IMG/VR virus record: IMGVR_UViG_3300037088_001114
Coordinates: 1 to 28,969 of that record
From: a virus
Reading direction: 5' to 3' (one strand)
DNA length: 28,969 nt
Position numbers and translations under genes: made by a program. Below, one piece after another: positions 7,016 through 13,154 of this stretch (position 1 is the first letter of the stretch; each line of letters starts with the position of its first letter). The notes beneath the pieces were generated by a model. That model had not been told where the DNA came from and ran no database searches. It saw nothing but the letters and a program-made list of their open reading frames with translations.

Positions 7016-7705
7016 ATGAAAGAACTTTGCAAAGCCATGGCAGAAGCCTTTAAAGAGATTGAAGGCGCAGTGAAGGATAAAAACAATCCTTTCTTTAGAT
7101 CAAAATATGCTGATCTTGGGAACGTCGTAGACGCTATCAAGCCAGCCTTATCGAATCATGGGTTATGGTTTATCCAAAAGATTCACCCAACACCTGGCAT
7201 CGCCTCTGTTGAGACAATCATTATGCATGAGTCAGGTGAAAGTATATCATGTGGGGTGACAGCAGTCCCTATAGGAAAATGGGACGCTAAGACTGGGAGT
7301 ATGGTGGGGATTGACGCCCAGGCTATGGGAGCTGGTCTTACATATGCAAGAAGGTTTAGCCTGAGTTCTGCTTTTGGTGTAGCCCCTGAGGATGATGATG
7401 GAATTTCTGCTTGTGGGAAAGACTCAAAAAAGACAGATATGAAGCAGGAAGTTAGGAAGGAAGAAACTCCTGAACCAAAGAAGTTAGGAAGCGCTGAACT
7501 TGCTGAGTTGTCACACAAAATAGCTGACGCAATGATGGACGACCCTACACTAAATTGCGTGATCATAGAAAAAGAGATGGCGGAATTTTTAGCCTCATGG
7601 CAGAATAAGGCGCCCCTTTTTCCAGCTCTTGATCATTTGATCACCAGCAATAGGAAGAAAATCCTGGATTCATTTGTTCAGTGGCAGAATAAATTCGCTG
7701 CCTAG
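7016..7705 (+). CDS. erf: ERF-family single-strand annealing protein
   Basis: 229 residues, start ATG 7016 with AAGGAG upstream. ERF proteins form rings that anneal complementary single strands in phage recombination and circularisation. The family signature covers residues 1-130: AMAEAFKEIEGAVKDKNNPFF..KYADLGNVVDAIKPALSNHGL, then DAQAMGAGLTYARRFSLSSAFGV. The segment after it (PEDDDGISACGKDSKKTDMK) is a flexible linker to a variable C-terminal domain. The adjacent RecB-type nuclease completes the usual exonuclease/annealase pair. Confidence 0.9.
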   Translation: MKELCKAMAEAFKEIEGAVKDKNNPFFRSKYADLGNVVDAIKPALSNHGLWFIQKIHPTPGIASVETIIMHESGESISCGVTAVPIGKWDAKTGSMVGIDAQAMGAGLTYARRFSLSSAFGVAPEDDDGISACGKDSKKTDMKQEVRKEETPEPKKLGSAELAELSHKIADAMMDDPTLNCVIIEKEMAEFLASWQNKAPLFPALDHLITSNRKKILDSFVQWQNKFAA

Positions 7706-7710
7706 GCTTT

Positions 7711-7769
7711 AGCCCTTCTCTTTACTTGATCTGGTGCCCACCGTGCTGGTAGAGATGAAGGGCTTTTTT
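7711..7769 (+). terminator. Rho-independent terminator after erf
   Basis: AGCCCTTC (7711-7718) pairs perfectly with GAAGGGCT (7757-7764), followed by a T run to 7769. The long 38-base loop can itself fold. The 3' strand (AAGGGC, 7759-7764) can alternatively pair with GCCCTT at 7772-7777, so two competing structures exist, as in attenuators. Confidence 0.6.
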
Positions 7770-7839
7770 ATGCCCTTTAATCGCCCCATATTCAATTATA
7801 ATGTTTAAAGGTCTAGGTACACCACCAAAATGGCGATCG

Positions 7840-7878
7840 TCGATTCTAGGGCCGATTCTGTGCGAATTAGAGGTATTC
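7840..7878 (+). repeat. Repeated element, copy A
   Basis: Bases 7853-7878 match 23812-23837 except for one base (CGATTCTGTGCGAATTAGAG core). A weaker match extends to 7840/23800 and includes a second CGATT.TAG. Both copies lie in intergenic DNA about 140-160 bases before a plus-strand gene. Likely a regulatory or protein-binding site. Confidence 0.55.
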
Positions 7879-7888
7879 TGGTGAAGGA

Positions 7889-7958
7889 ATGAAAAAGCCA
7901 GGGCTTTTGACCCTGGCCCAACTTCTAGCTTGACTACCAACTTTAGATTTGGTACAAG
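7889..7958 (+). promoter_or_regulatory. Leader region with hairpin, possible leader peptide and promoter before the replication genes
   Basis: A perfect stem GCCAGGG/CCCTGGC (7897-7903 with 7911-7917) is preceded by five A residues and lacks a T run. A 14-codon frame, MKKPGLLTLAQLLA (7889-7933), has AAGGA just upstream and covers the hairpin. Immediately after, TTGACT (7930-7935), a 17-base spacer and TACAAG (7953-7958) form a plausible sigma-70 promoter for the initiator gene. Confidence 0.4.
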
Positions 7959-8035
7959 ATGGAAAATCTTATAAACCTGAGATAGAAGATCGTGTGCTTG
8001 GCGGCCCTTCTTCTATCCCATACAGGAGAACTTCC

Positions 8036-8830
8036 ATGCCAGGACATGATCGCACAATCCCAGAGTTTATTGCAACACATCCTGATCTCACTGATGGACA
8101 TCGTATGTTCTATGGGCTTTTGACAGCTCTCATGAGGTGGGGATTCTGTTGGGCTAGCAACGCCTATTTATCTGAAGTCTCTGGAAAAACACCTCGCCGA
8201 GTTCAGCAATATCTAGAAAAATTCAAAGAGCTAAACTTGATCATAGTGGAGAGGGATAAGCAATCTCATAGACTCATTTGGACAAAAGCTACTCACGCTG
8301 AAAAAAATCAGCATGTCGCCGCCTGGGAAAGAGCTCATCCTGACATGGATTTTCAAAAATATTTTGGGGACGAAATGAATTTCATGGGGGGGGGACGAAA
8401 TGGATTGCATCCCCCTATATATAAGGTGGATATATGTTCTAATACTAAGAATAAGAAACACATAGAGGCTTGGGCGAAGCCCATCCCGCCAAAAGCTCCC
8501 CCTGCGCCCAGCGCCTCGTCTTCATCTTCATCTTCAGATTCTGAAAGACCAAGGCAACTTCTACAGCAGATGAAAGGGCCACCCCCAACTCCTGGCTCCA
8601 AAGAGATGGCTGACGAAACAGCTGACCTCCTACAGTCTCCCATCAAAATTGGGTCTCAGAGGTTTTTGATGCACCATAAAGACATCGCCTGGTTTCAAGG
8701 GTTTTCGCCAATTATAGTTGGGAAGGCAATAGACATTACCTCACAGGAATCCTGGCATGGAAGGAAGATAGAAGACTTTGTGCCCTATATCTACAAAATT
8801 TGCTGTAACCTGAGGAAAAAACAACGATGA
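8036..8830 (+). CDS. Replication initiator-like protein with helix-turn-helix domain
   Basis: 264 residues from ATG 8036, which has AGGAGA seven bases upstream; a longer TTG reading from 7949 has no ribosome site. Residues about 8-90 resemble the winged-helix domain of phage replication proteins (DGHRMFYGLLTALMRWGFCWASN, then SEVSGKTPRRVQQYLEKFKEL). The middle is a low-complexity Pro/Ser linker (SASSSSSSSDSERP). The C-terminal domain (ILW-like FQGFSPIIVGKAIDITSQES) may contact the helicase. Its stop overlaps the DnaB start (ATGA), the arrangement of lambda O/P or P22 18/12. A run of nine G at 8386-8394 lies in the reading frame. Confidence 0.7.
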   Translation: MPGHDRTIPEFIATHPDLTDGHRMFYGLLTALMRWGFCWASNAYLSEVSGKTPRRVQQYLEKFKELNLIIVERDKQSHRLIWTKATHAEKNQHVAAWERAHPDMDFQKYFGDEMNFMGGGRNGLHPPIYKVDICSNTKNKKHIEAWAKPIPPKAPPAPSASSSSSSSDSERPRQLLQQMKGPPPTPGSKEMADETADLLQSPIKIGSQRFLMHHKDIAWFQGFSPIIVGKAIDITSQESWHGRKIEDFVPYIYKICCNLRKKQR

Positions 8831-10143
8831 GACAAAATGCTAGCTATGAATGTGAAATCCTAGTCCTGTCTGGGATGAATGAAAATACAGAAAACTTGTG
8901 TTTAGGCATCGAATCTCTGAAGGAAAATGAGTTCGCCTTTCTTGATAACCAGATACTTTTCTCTGCCCTCTCAGATATTTACAAATCAGGGGTGCGCCCT
9001 GGCATAGAGAAGGTTGCCAATAAATTGAAGGAAAGAAACCTCTTAGATGGAGTTGGGGGTTATGCCAAACTAGCTACTTGCCTTGGAGGGTATGTGGCAA
9101 GCAGAGAGGATCTGATTGATTATATCAATATTGTCAAGGACCATGCCCTTTTTAGAGAGATTGAATCGTGTTACAAAAAGTTTGGAGCTATTCTTGACCA
9201 GGAAATTAGGAGCCCTTCTAGTGAGATAATTTTAGCTTTCAAGTCTATGATAAATGGCCTTGAAGAAAATATAACAGGAAAGCTTGGGATAGACTTTTAT
9301 GACATGAAAGACTCTTTCTCCAAAGCCCTAGAAATGAAAATGAAAAAGGAGACGCCAGACGCCACCCTAGCCACAGGAATAAAGGGGCTAGACTTCTTAA
9401 TGGGAGGAATAGAGGGAGGAAAACTTATCACTATTGCTGCCAGGCCTGGCATGGGAAAGACCGTTCTTGCTGTCAACATAGCAGTTTCGTTGGCAAAACA
9501 GCACAAGCCTGCTTATTTTTTCTCCATAGAGATGGACTACAAAGAGATTGAAGAAAGGATTTACTCCCAAATATCAATGGTGGATCAGAAGAAAATTCAC
9601 TTAGGTGATCTATCATCTGAAGATTTTGAGAAAGTTTTGGAATCAGCCACCTCAATTGATAAAGGGATGTTGTTGATTGATGATAAGGGAGGAATTAGAA
9701 TTGAAGAAATAGTTTCAAAAGCAAAGAGAGCGAAAGAGATATTTAATATATCAGCGATTTTTATAGATTATCTTCAATTAATTAGCTCAAAAGACAAGCC
9801 TGAATATAGGCATCTGGAAATTGCCAACTATACTAGGGCCTTGAAAACTTTGGCCAAAGACCTAAATATCCCTGTGATTTGTCTGGCGCAACTTTCACGA
9901 AAATGTGAAGAAAGAACTACTCACACGCCAATTTTGAGCGACCTGAAAGAGTCTGGTGCTATAGAACAGGATAGTGACCTTGTGATAGCTATTGACAGGA
10001 GAGACTCATATGACAAATATGATCGCCCTGGTGAAGCCCAAATCTATGTCTTGAAAAATAGACATGGGATAACAGGGGACGTTAGATTAAGATTTGATAA
10101 AGAACACTCTCGATTTTTAGAGATTTCAAATGAAGAAACCTAA
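8827..10143 (+). CDS. dnaB: DnaB-like replicative helicase
   Basis: 438 residues, start ATG 8827. The N-terminal helical domain (LDNQILFSALSDIYKSGVRP, LDGVGGYAKLATCL) and the RecA-like C-terminal ATPase are both present. Walker A ARPGMGKT lies at 205-212, Walker B IFIDYLQL at 311-318, the DnaB loop LAQLSRKCEER near 353-363, SDLKESGAIEQDSDLV at 371-386, and the sensor/arginine-finger strand YVLKNRHGITGDVRLRF near the end. As a hexamer it unwinds DNA ahead of a fork. No primase or polymerase is in the window, so it may recruit host enzymes, with the preceding gene acting as loader/initiator. Confidence 0.93.
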   Translation: MRQNASYECEILVLSGMNENTENLCLGIESLKENEFAFLDNQILFSALSDIYKSGVRPGIEKVANKLKERNLLDGVGGYAKLATCLGGYVASREDLIDYINIVKDHALFREIESCYKKFGAILDQEIRSPSSEIILAFKSMINGLEENITGKLGIDFYDMKDSFSKALEMKMKKETPDATLATGIKGLDFLMGGIEGGKLITIAARPGMGKTVLAVNIAVSLAKQHKPAYFFSIEMDYKEIEERIYSQISMVDQKKIHLGDLSSEDFEKVLESATSIDKGMLLIDDKGGIRIEEIVSKAKRAKEIFNISAIFIDYLQLISSKDKPEYRHLEIANYTRALKTLAKDLNIPVICLAQLSRKCEERTTHTPILSDLKESGAIEQDSDLVIAIDRRDSYDKYDRPGEAQIYVLKNRHGITGDVRLRFDKEHSRFLEISNEET

Positions 10144-10252
10144 AAAACAAAGATCTCCAACTTGGCTTGAAGACGCCATAATGTCTCTTGTCAAGGCTCG
10201 CCTTATGGACAAAATTTCATCTTGGCGAAATTCAATGGCAAAAAAGTTGTAG
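10130..10252 (+). CDS. 40-residue basic protein
   Basis: ATG 10130 overlaps the end of the helicase gene; TAG at 10250-10252. The peptide begins MKKPKKQRSPTWLEDAIMSL and continues as an amphipathic basic helix. Context and coding character are acceptable but the ribosome site (AGAG) is weak. Function unknown. Confidence 0.4.
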   Translation: MKKPKKQRSPTWLEDAIMSLVKARLMDKISSWRNSMAKKL

Positions 10253-10276
10253 CCTAAAATTCTGCCTATCCATAAC

Positions 10277-10308
10277 CTCCTTGGCGTGACTTTCATCACC
10301 TCAAGGAG
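10277..10308 (+). promoter_or_regulatory. Hairpin sequestering the ribosome binding site of the next gene
   Basis: CTCCTTG (10277-10283) is complementary to CAAGGAG (10302-10308), which is the Shine-Dalgarno sequence of the gene starting at 10314. A second stem GTGA/TCAC (10286-10289 with 10296-10299) closes a CTTTCA loop. Folded, the site is hidden; opened by heat, protein or translation it becomes available. No T run follows, so it is not a typical terminator. Confidence 0.5.
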
Positions 10309-10313
10309 AATTT

Positions 10314-10616
10314 ATGGTCAAGATGCTTTCTCTTCTCTCCATAGCCCTGTTACCCTTGTTACCCTTAAGCTTTCTTACCTCTGAAGATTTTTACCAAATC
10401 AAAGTCGATGTCTCTGTGCGAAAAAATGGAGATTTGTTTGTAGCTGTTAACTCCTCTAAAAAATTGAAAGGATACAATTTATCTTTGTATCGAAAAAACA
10501 AAGATGGAAAGCTTTTGTTTCTACCTTTAAAGCAAAACCATTTAAATGTGATTCGCTTTAGAAACAAAAAGCCTTTGCCAATTGAAGCTATTCCCTTAGA
10601 TGAAGGAGAAATTTGA
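10314..10616 (+). CDS. Small secreted protein with signal peptide
   Basis: 100 residues from ATG 10314, with AAGGAGAA five bases upstream inside a hairpin. Residues 1-22 (MVKMLSLLSIALLPLLPLSF) form a signal peptide or membrane anchor. The rest is a basic beta-rich domain (FYQIKVDVSVRKNGDLFVAV). No family recognised. The TGA overlaps the next ATG. Being followed by three more small genes, two hydrophobic, it may belong to an envelope-acting or lysis-associated cluster. Confidence 0.6.
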   Translation: MVKMLSLLSIALLPLLPLSFLTSEDFYQIKVDVSVRKNGDLFVAVNSSKKLKGYNLSLYRKNKDGKLLFLPLKQNHLNVIRFRNKKPLPIEAIPLDEGEI

Positions 10617-10822
10617 TGGAATATGAAAATTCGCAAGAAACCAAAGATTTCATTGACAGTATTAATGACGTCATTAAATCTGGAAGAAAAAACATGCAAA
10701 TGGTAAATTTTCAACACAGGATTGAAGATGAAGAAAGGATTTACTACATGGAGAGTAGGCGACAATATTATCCACTACAGCTCTATGCTTCTCCTCGTCT
10801 CGATGAAATTAATGGCGAGTGA
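10616..10822 (+). CDS. 68-residue unknown protein
   Basis: Starts at ATG 10616 within TGATG of the previous gene, with GAAGGAG upstream. The product is charged and probably helical (ENSQETKDFIDSINDVIKSG) with a tyrosine-rich C-terminal half (RIYYMESRRQYYPLQLY). No family recognised. Confidence 0.55.
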   Translation: MEYENSQETKDFIDSINDVIKSGRKNMQMVNFQHRIEDEERIYYMESRRQYYPLQLYASPRLDEINGE

Positions 10823-10824
10823 CG

Positions 10825-10935
10825 ATGCTTGTGGGAATTGGGATGGTGGGGCTGATTGTGGGGGGAGTAATGAATATGCCCACGATTATGGCTGCGATGG
10901 ACCTAGGGGGAATCCTGGGGGCCATAGCGGCGTGA
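10825..10935 (+). CDS. 36-residue hydrophobic peptide
   Basis: ATG 10825 lies two bases after the previous stop. The peptide (MLVGIGMVGLIVGGVMNMPT...) is almost entirely hydrophobic and rich in Gly and Met, consistent with one short transmembrane segment. The alternative plus frame in this stretch gives a Gly/Asp-rich collagen-like product without a start of its own, and the minus frame is very Pro/Ile-rich. I favour the hydrophobic frame because it follows the operon spacing, but the choice is uncertain. Confidence 0.35.
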   Translation: MLVGIGMVGLIVGGVMNMPTIMAAMDLGGILGAIAA

Positions 10936-11091
10936 ATGAAAGAGGCGCCAATGGGCCTAATCATCTTTGTGCTGTCATCTTCTCTGATGGACCTTCTGTG
11001 TTCGCGGGGTATGATGAGATTGTCAGAGAGAGGGCCTTGGAAGCTCAAGGGGCTAATGGACCTTCTGGACCTTGTGGACCTTCCTAAGTAG
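10936..11091 (+). CDS. 51-residue protein with hydrophobic N-terminus
   Basis: ATG 10936 immediately follows the TGA of the 36-residue peptide. The N-terminal 18 residues (MKEAPMGLIIFVLSSSLM) could be membrane-inserted, followed by a basic and then Leu/Asp-repeated end made from tandem GGACCTT units. In a shifted frame the same repeats encode GPSGPCGPS. Coding status of this frame is uncertain. Confidence 0.3.
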   Translation: MKEAPMGLIIFVLSSSLMDLLCSRGMMRLSERGPWKLKGLMDLLDLVDLPK

Positions 11092-11096
11092 ACAAA

Positions 11097-11115
11097 GGGG
11101 GCTTTGTGGGCCCCC
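11097..11115. terminator. GC-rich hairpin between convergent genes
   Basis: GGGGGC (11097-11102) pairs with GCCCCC (11110-11115) around a seven-base loop. On the minus strand it is followed by TTTGTC; on the plus strand by AAGGTCTT. It sits between the plus operon ending at 11091 and a minus gene ending at 11127, where a terminator is expected, but the U-tracts are weak. Confidence 0.4.
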
Positions 11116-11126
11116 AAGGTCTTAAT

Positions 11127-11387
11127 CTATTCCTCAACTTTACCAAAAAGTAATTCTACTGTTTGAGCGACTGTAATTCCTATTGCCTTTGGCCAAAAAC
11201 TTCTTTCACTTGTATTGTGAATTGATAAAGCCAATACAGTGTTTATAGAATTCAGAACAATGTTCCTTTTTTCTATTATTCTTTCAAGAGATAGATCTTT
11301 TTCATTATCTTTCTCCCAAAATTCTTTCAATACAAAATCAAGCTTTCTTGTTAATATATTGATTTCTTCAAGATTTTTCTGTTCCAT
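11127..11387 (-). CDS. 86-residue unknown protein
   Basis: Start ATG 11387 with AAGGAGG seven bases upstream. The protein is mainly helical (NLEEINILTRKLDFVLKEFW) with a C-terminal, slightly hydrophobic helix (KAIGITVAQTVELLFG). No family recognised. It follows the minus gene at 11402 with a 14-base gap, so the two are probably co-transcribed. Confidence 0.6.
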   Translation of the reverse strand: MEQKNLEEINILTRKLDFVLKEFWEKDNEKDLSLERIIEKRNIVLNSINTVLALSIHNTSERSFWPKAIGITVAQTVELLFGKVEE

Positions 11388-11401
11388 GTCCTAACCTCCT
11401 T

Positions 11402-11632
11402 TTACATTCCCACACTTTTTGCATATTCTTTAGACTGAATAATCTTAATAGGATGGCCTAGCTTCTCTAGCCATTCATAAATCTTGTCAAACTTAGTTTC
11501 GTTCAGCATACCTTGACTTGCCCCAAGGAAGTCCATGACCTCCCAAGCATCTGCATTAGCTGGTTCGTAGTAAATTTGCCCTGAGTGAGTATACTCTTCT
11601 GAGAATTTGATTTGGTCCATATTTTGCTCCAT
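11402..11632 (-). CDS. 76-residue unknown protein
   Basis: Start ATG 11632; a downstream ATG five codons in is an alternative. The acidic product (FSEEYTHSGQIYYEPANADA...DKIYEWLEKLGHPIKIIQ) has balanced composition and looks folded. No family recognised. First gene of a short minus-strand pair transcribed away from the 11633-11846 intergenic region. Confidence 0.55.
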   Translation of the reverse strand: MEQNMDQIKFSEEYTHSGQIYYEPANADAWEVMDFLGASQGMLNETKFDKIYEWLEKLGHPIKIIQSKEYAKSVGM

Positions 11633-11728
11633 TTTTTTGTTGTCATATCACTTTTCTAGTTTTTCTACAATTCAGTCAGCCCACAACGGCTGAAGATTTA
11701 AAGTGTCTGGTTTTTTTCGATGCCACAA

Positions 11729-11821
11729 CGTTAACATGTTAGCTTATTAACTAGCAAGCTTTTTGCTCTCAATTCCTGAATAAAAATAAATGCTTGACAT
11801 AATTCATATCTTGAGTATGCT
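11729..11821 (+). promoter_or_regulatory. Promoter and possible operator
   Basis: TTGACA (11794-11799), a 16-base spacer and TATGCT (11816-11821) form a good sigma-70 promoter 26 bases before ATG 11847. Upstream, the perfect palindrome TAACATGTTA (11732-11741), embedded in GTTAACATGTTAGC, resembles the motifs at 5943-5966 and may be an operator. Confidence 0.55.
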
Positions 11822-11846
11822 CTGAAATATAGCTTGAGGGCATAAA

Positions 11847-12218
11847 ATGGCTAGACCTAAATTGGATCTTGACGAAGGACAGATTTTCAAATTGGCGAGT
11901 ATTCAATGCACGATGGGCGAAATCGCTGCTGTAATGAAATGCTCTGTAGATACATTGGAGAATCGTTATTCGGAAGTTATTAAGCGTGGTCGTGAAGATG
12001 GCAAGAGCAGTCTTCGAAAGGCACAGTTTAAAAAGGCTTTGGAAGGCAATGCTACGATGCTTATTTGGCTTGGGAAATTCTACTTAGGTCAGAAAGAGGA
12101 GATCAACTTTACCTCATCAGAGCCTGACGTGAGGGCATTGCTCGAGAAATGGGAAGTGACAGCCAAGAAGAAAGGTAGTTATAAGTACCCTGGGAAGTCT
12201 GAAAAGCCTGGGGAATAG
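11847..12218 (+). CDS. Helix-turn-helix protein, small-terminase-like
   Basis: 123 residues, ATG 11847 with GAGG upstream and its own promoter. The sequence MARPKLDLDEGQIFKLASIQ, CTMGEIAAVMKCSVDTLENR, then GREDGKSSLRKAQFKKALEG and MLIWLGKFYLGQKEE belongs to a widespread phage family with an N-terminal helix-turn-helix. Some members sit beside large terminases, so DNA recognition for packaging is plausible. Here it stands alone, about 8 kb from terL. It could instead be a regulator. Confidence 0.7.
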   Translation: MARPKLDLDEGQIFKLASIQCTMGEIAAVMKCSVDTLENRYSEVIKRGREDGKSSLRKAQFKKALEGNATMLIWLGKFYLGQKEEINFTSSEPDVRALLEKWEVTAKKKGSYKYPGKSEKPGE

Positions 12219-12233
12219 CCTTTGTTACAAAGA

Positions 12234-12338
12234 CCTTGCTCATAAGGAGCACAAAAAGTCGGCCAGTTCCGCTGAGCCGGAGCCAGGAAAATCCGAGAAG
12301 GGATCCATCGAAGAGGATGGCCGATCTTATGAGCAAGG
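12234..12338. repeat. Nested inverted repeat, possible structured RNA
   Basis: CCTTGCTCATAAG (12234-12246) is perfectly complementary to CTTATGAGCAAGG (12326-12338). Inside, TCGGCCA (12259-12265) pairs with TGGCCGA (12318-12324) after a 12-base one-sided bulge. Two small hairpins (TCCG/CGGA, ATCC/GGAT) can form in the apical part. It occupies the 123-base gap between convergent genes and lacks a T run on either side, so it is not a plain terminator. Confidence 0.45.
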
Positions 12339-12341
12339 CCG

Positions 12342-12587
12342 TTACAAAACGCTCAGGTTTTCAGCTAGGGTATTTAGCGCATCATTTGCCTCATCCTCAG
12401 TTCCAAACCAGATTACATAGACCTAGGAACGTTTGGAACTACCCAAGTCTTCGTTCATGAAGTTATGTTCTGCCCTTAAGATCCAAATAGTATCACTGCT
12501 ATTCGAAGTCACATAAATCTTTGTGATGTTTTGTAGATTGACAATGCAGTTTGTCTGCGTTCTGATAAATTTAATATCCTTCTTCAT
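12342..12587 (-). pseudogene. Small conserved-type protein interrupted by an in-frame TAG
   Basis: From ATG 12587 the frame gives 54 codons, then TAG at 12423-12425, then 26 further codons in the same frame to TAA 12342-12344. Front (FIRTQTNCIVNLQNITKIYV) and back (VYVIWFGTEDEANDALNTLA) together look like one small phage protein family that starts with (F/I).RT..N.IVNL.NI and ends with FGTEEEA..AL. The back part has no start codon of its own, so either it is a nonsense mutant or the TAG is read through. TAG ends other genes here (for example erf), so full recoding is unlikely. Last gene of the tRNA-containing minus operon. Confidence 0.6.
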
Positions 12588-12596
12588 TCTTTTATC

Positions 12597-12995
12597 CTAA
12601 TTTCCTGCTTCTGGATAGAAATCCGAAGCTTTTTTTAAAACAAATTCTTTAAATTTTTCTATTCTACTTATAGGATTTACGTCGATATCTGTTCTATCGT
12701 TTGGATCGAGCGATTCTCCAGATAATATTTTGACTAGATTAAATAAATGTTCTTTACTATAAATCTCTCTGATTTCAATTCCATTTTTGATCTGACCTCC
12801 CAGTACATAACAGCTTTCGTTTAGCATGCGGGCAAATATTGCCAATAAAAGTGTTTGAATTTCATTTTCTGAAACATTATATTTATCCCTAATTTCCTGC
12901 ATAACCCTCATCACTGCTAATTTAAAATAACAGTGTACGAGCTCTGAAAACTCTGCATTATCTTTTTCTCTACTCAGCTTCTGTATCAAATTCAT
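12597..12995 (-). CDS. 132-residue unknown helical protein
   Basis: Start ATG 12995 (MNLIQKLSREKDNAEFSELV). A longer reading to 13139 was rejected because its N-terminus is only translation of the two tRNA genes. The ribosome site GGAG lies at the 3' end of tRNA-Asn, so maturation of the tRNA could affect its translation. The protein is largely alpha-helical (YFKLAVMRVMQEIRDKYNVS, NEIQTLLLAIFARMLNES) with no recognised family. Confidence 0.55.
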   Translation of the reverse strand: MNLIQKLSREKDNAEFSELVHCYFKLAVMRVMQEIRDKYNVSENEIQTLLLAIFARMLNESCYVLGGQIKNGIEIREIYSKEHLFNLVKILSGESLDPNDRTDIDVNPISRIEKFKEFVLKKASDFYPEAGN

Positions 12996-13006
12996 TGTTT
13001 CCAATT

Positions 13007-13078
13007 CTCCTGCTAATGGATTCGAACCACTGACCAACTCGTTAACAGCGAGCTGCTCTACCTCTGAGCTAAGCAGGA
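13007..13078 (-). tRNA. tRNA-Asn (anticodon GUU)
   Basis: On the minus strand the cloverleaf is complete: acceptor TCCTGCT (13078-13072) with AGCAGGA (13014-13008), D arm GCTC/GAGC, anticodon stem GCTCG/CGAGT with loop CTGTTAA, and T arm with GGTTCGAATCC. Discriminator G at 13007; CCA is not encoded. It is nine bases downstream of nothing but the tRNA-Thr gene, within the same minus operon, and probably compensates for codon demand in late genes. Confidence 0.92.
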
Positions 13079-13081
13079 ATA

Positions 13082-13154
13082 TGCTGGAAAAAGGAATCGA
13101 ACCCTTGACAGGCAGTTTACAAAACTGCTGCTCTACCAACTGAGCTATTCCAGC
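13082..13154 (-). tRNA. tRNA-Thr (anticodon UGU)
   Basis: Minus-strand cloverleaf: acceptor GCTGGAA (13154-13148) with TTCCAGC (13089-13083), D arm GCTC/GAGC, anticodon stem GCAGT/ACTGC with loop TTTGTAA, and T arm containing GGTTCGATTCC. CCA is not encoded. It reads ACA codons, which are common in the beta-rich virion genes of this window. It lies directly after the gene at 13155. Confidence 0.93.

Noticed and set aside
7722-7940. Minus-strand frame across the erf-initiator gap
   Set aside because: Covers a terminator, hairpin, promoter and repeat; composition is not protein-like.
10722-11087. 121-residue plus frame as one protein
   Set aside because: Its first third overlaps the better-supported gene 10616-10822 in another frame and there is no ribosome site; kept only as an alternative for the distal part.
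12423-12425. Genome-wide recoding of TAG
   Set aside because: Several well-supported genes end at TAG, for example erf at 7705 and the HTH gene at 12218.
12996-13139. N-terminal extension of the protein at 12597-12995
   Set aside because: It is translation of tRNA-Asn and tRNA-Thr (phrases such as GSIPFSSI are typical of translated tRNA).
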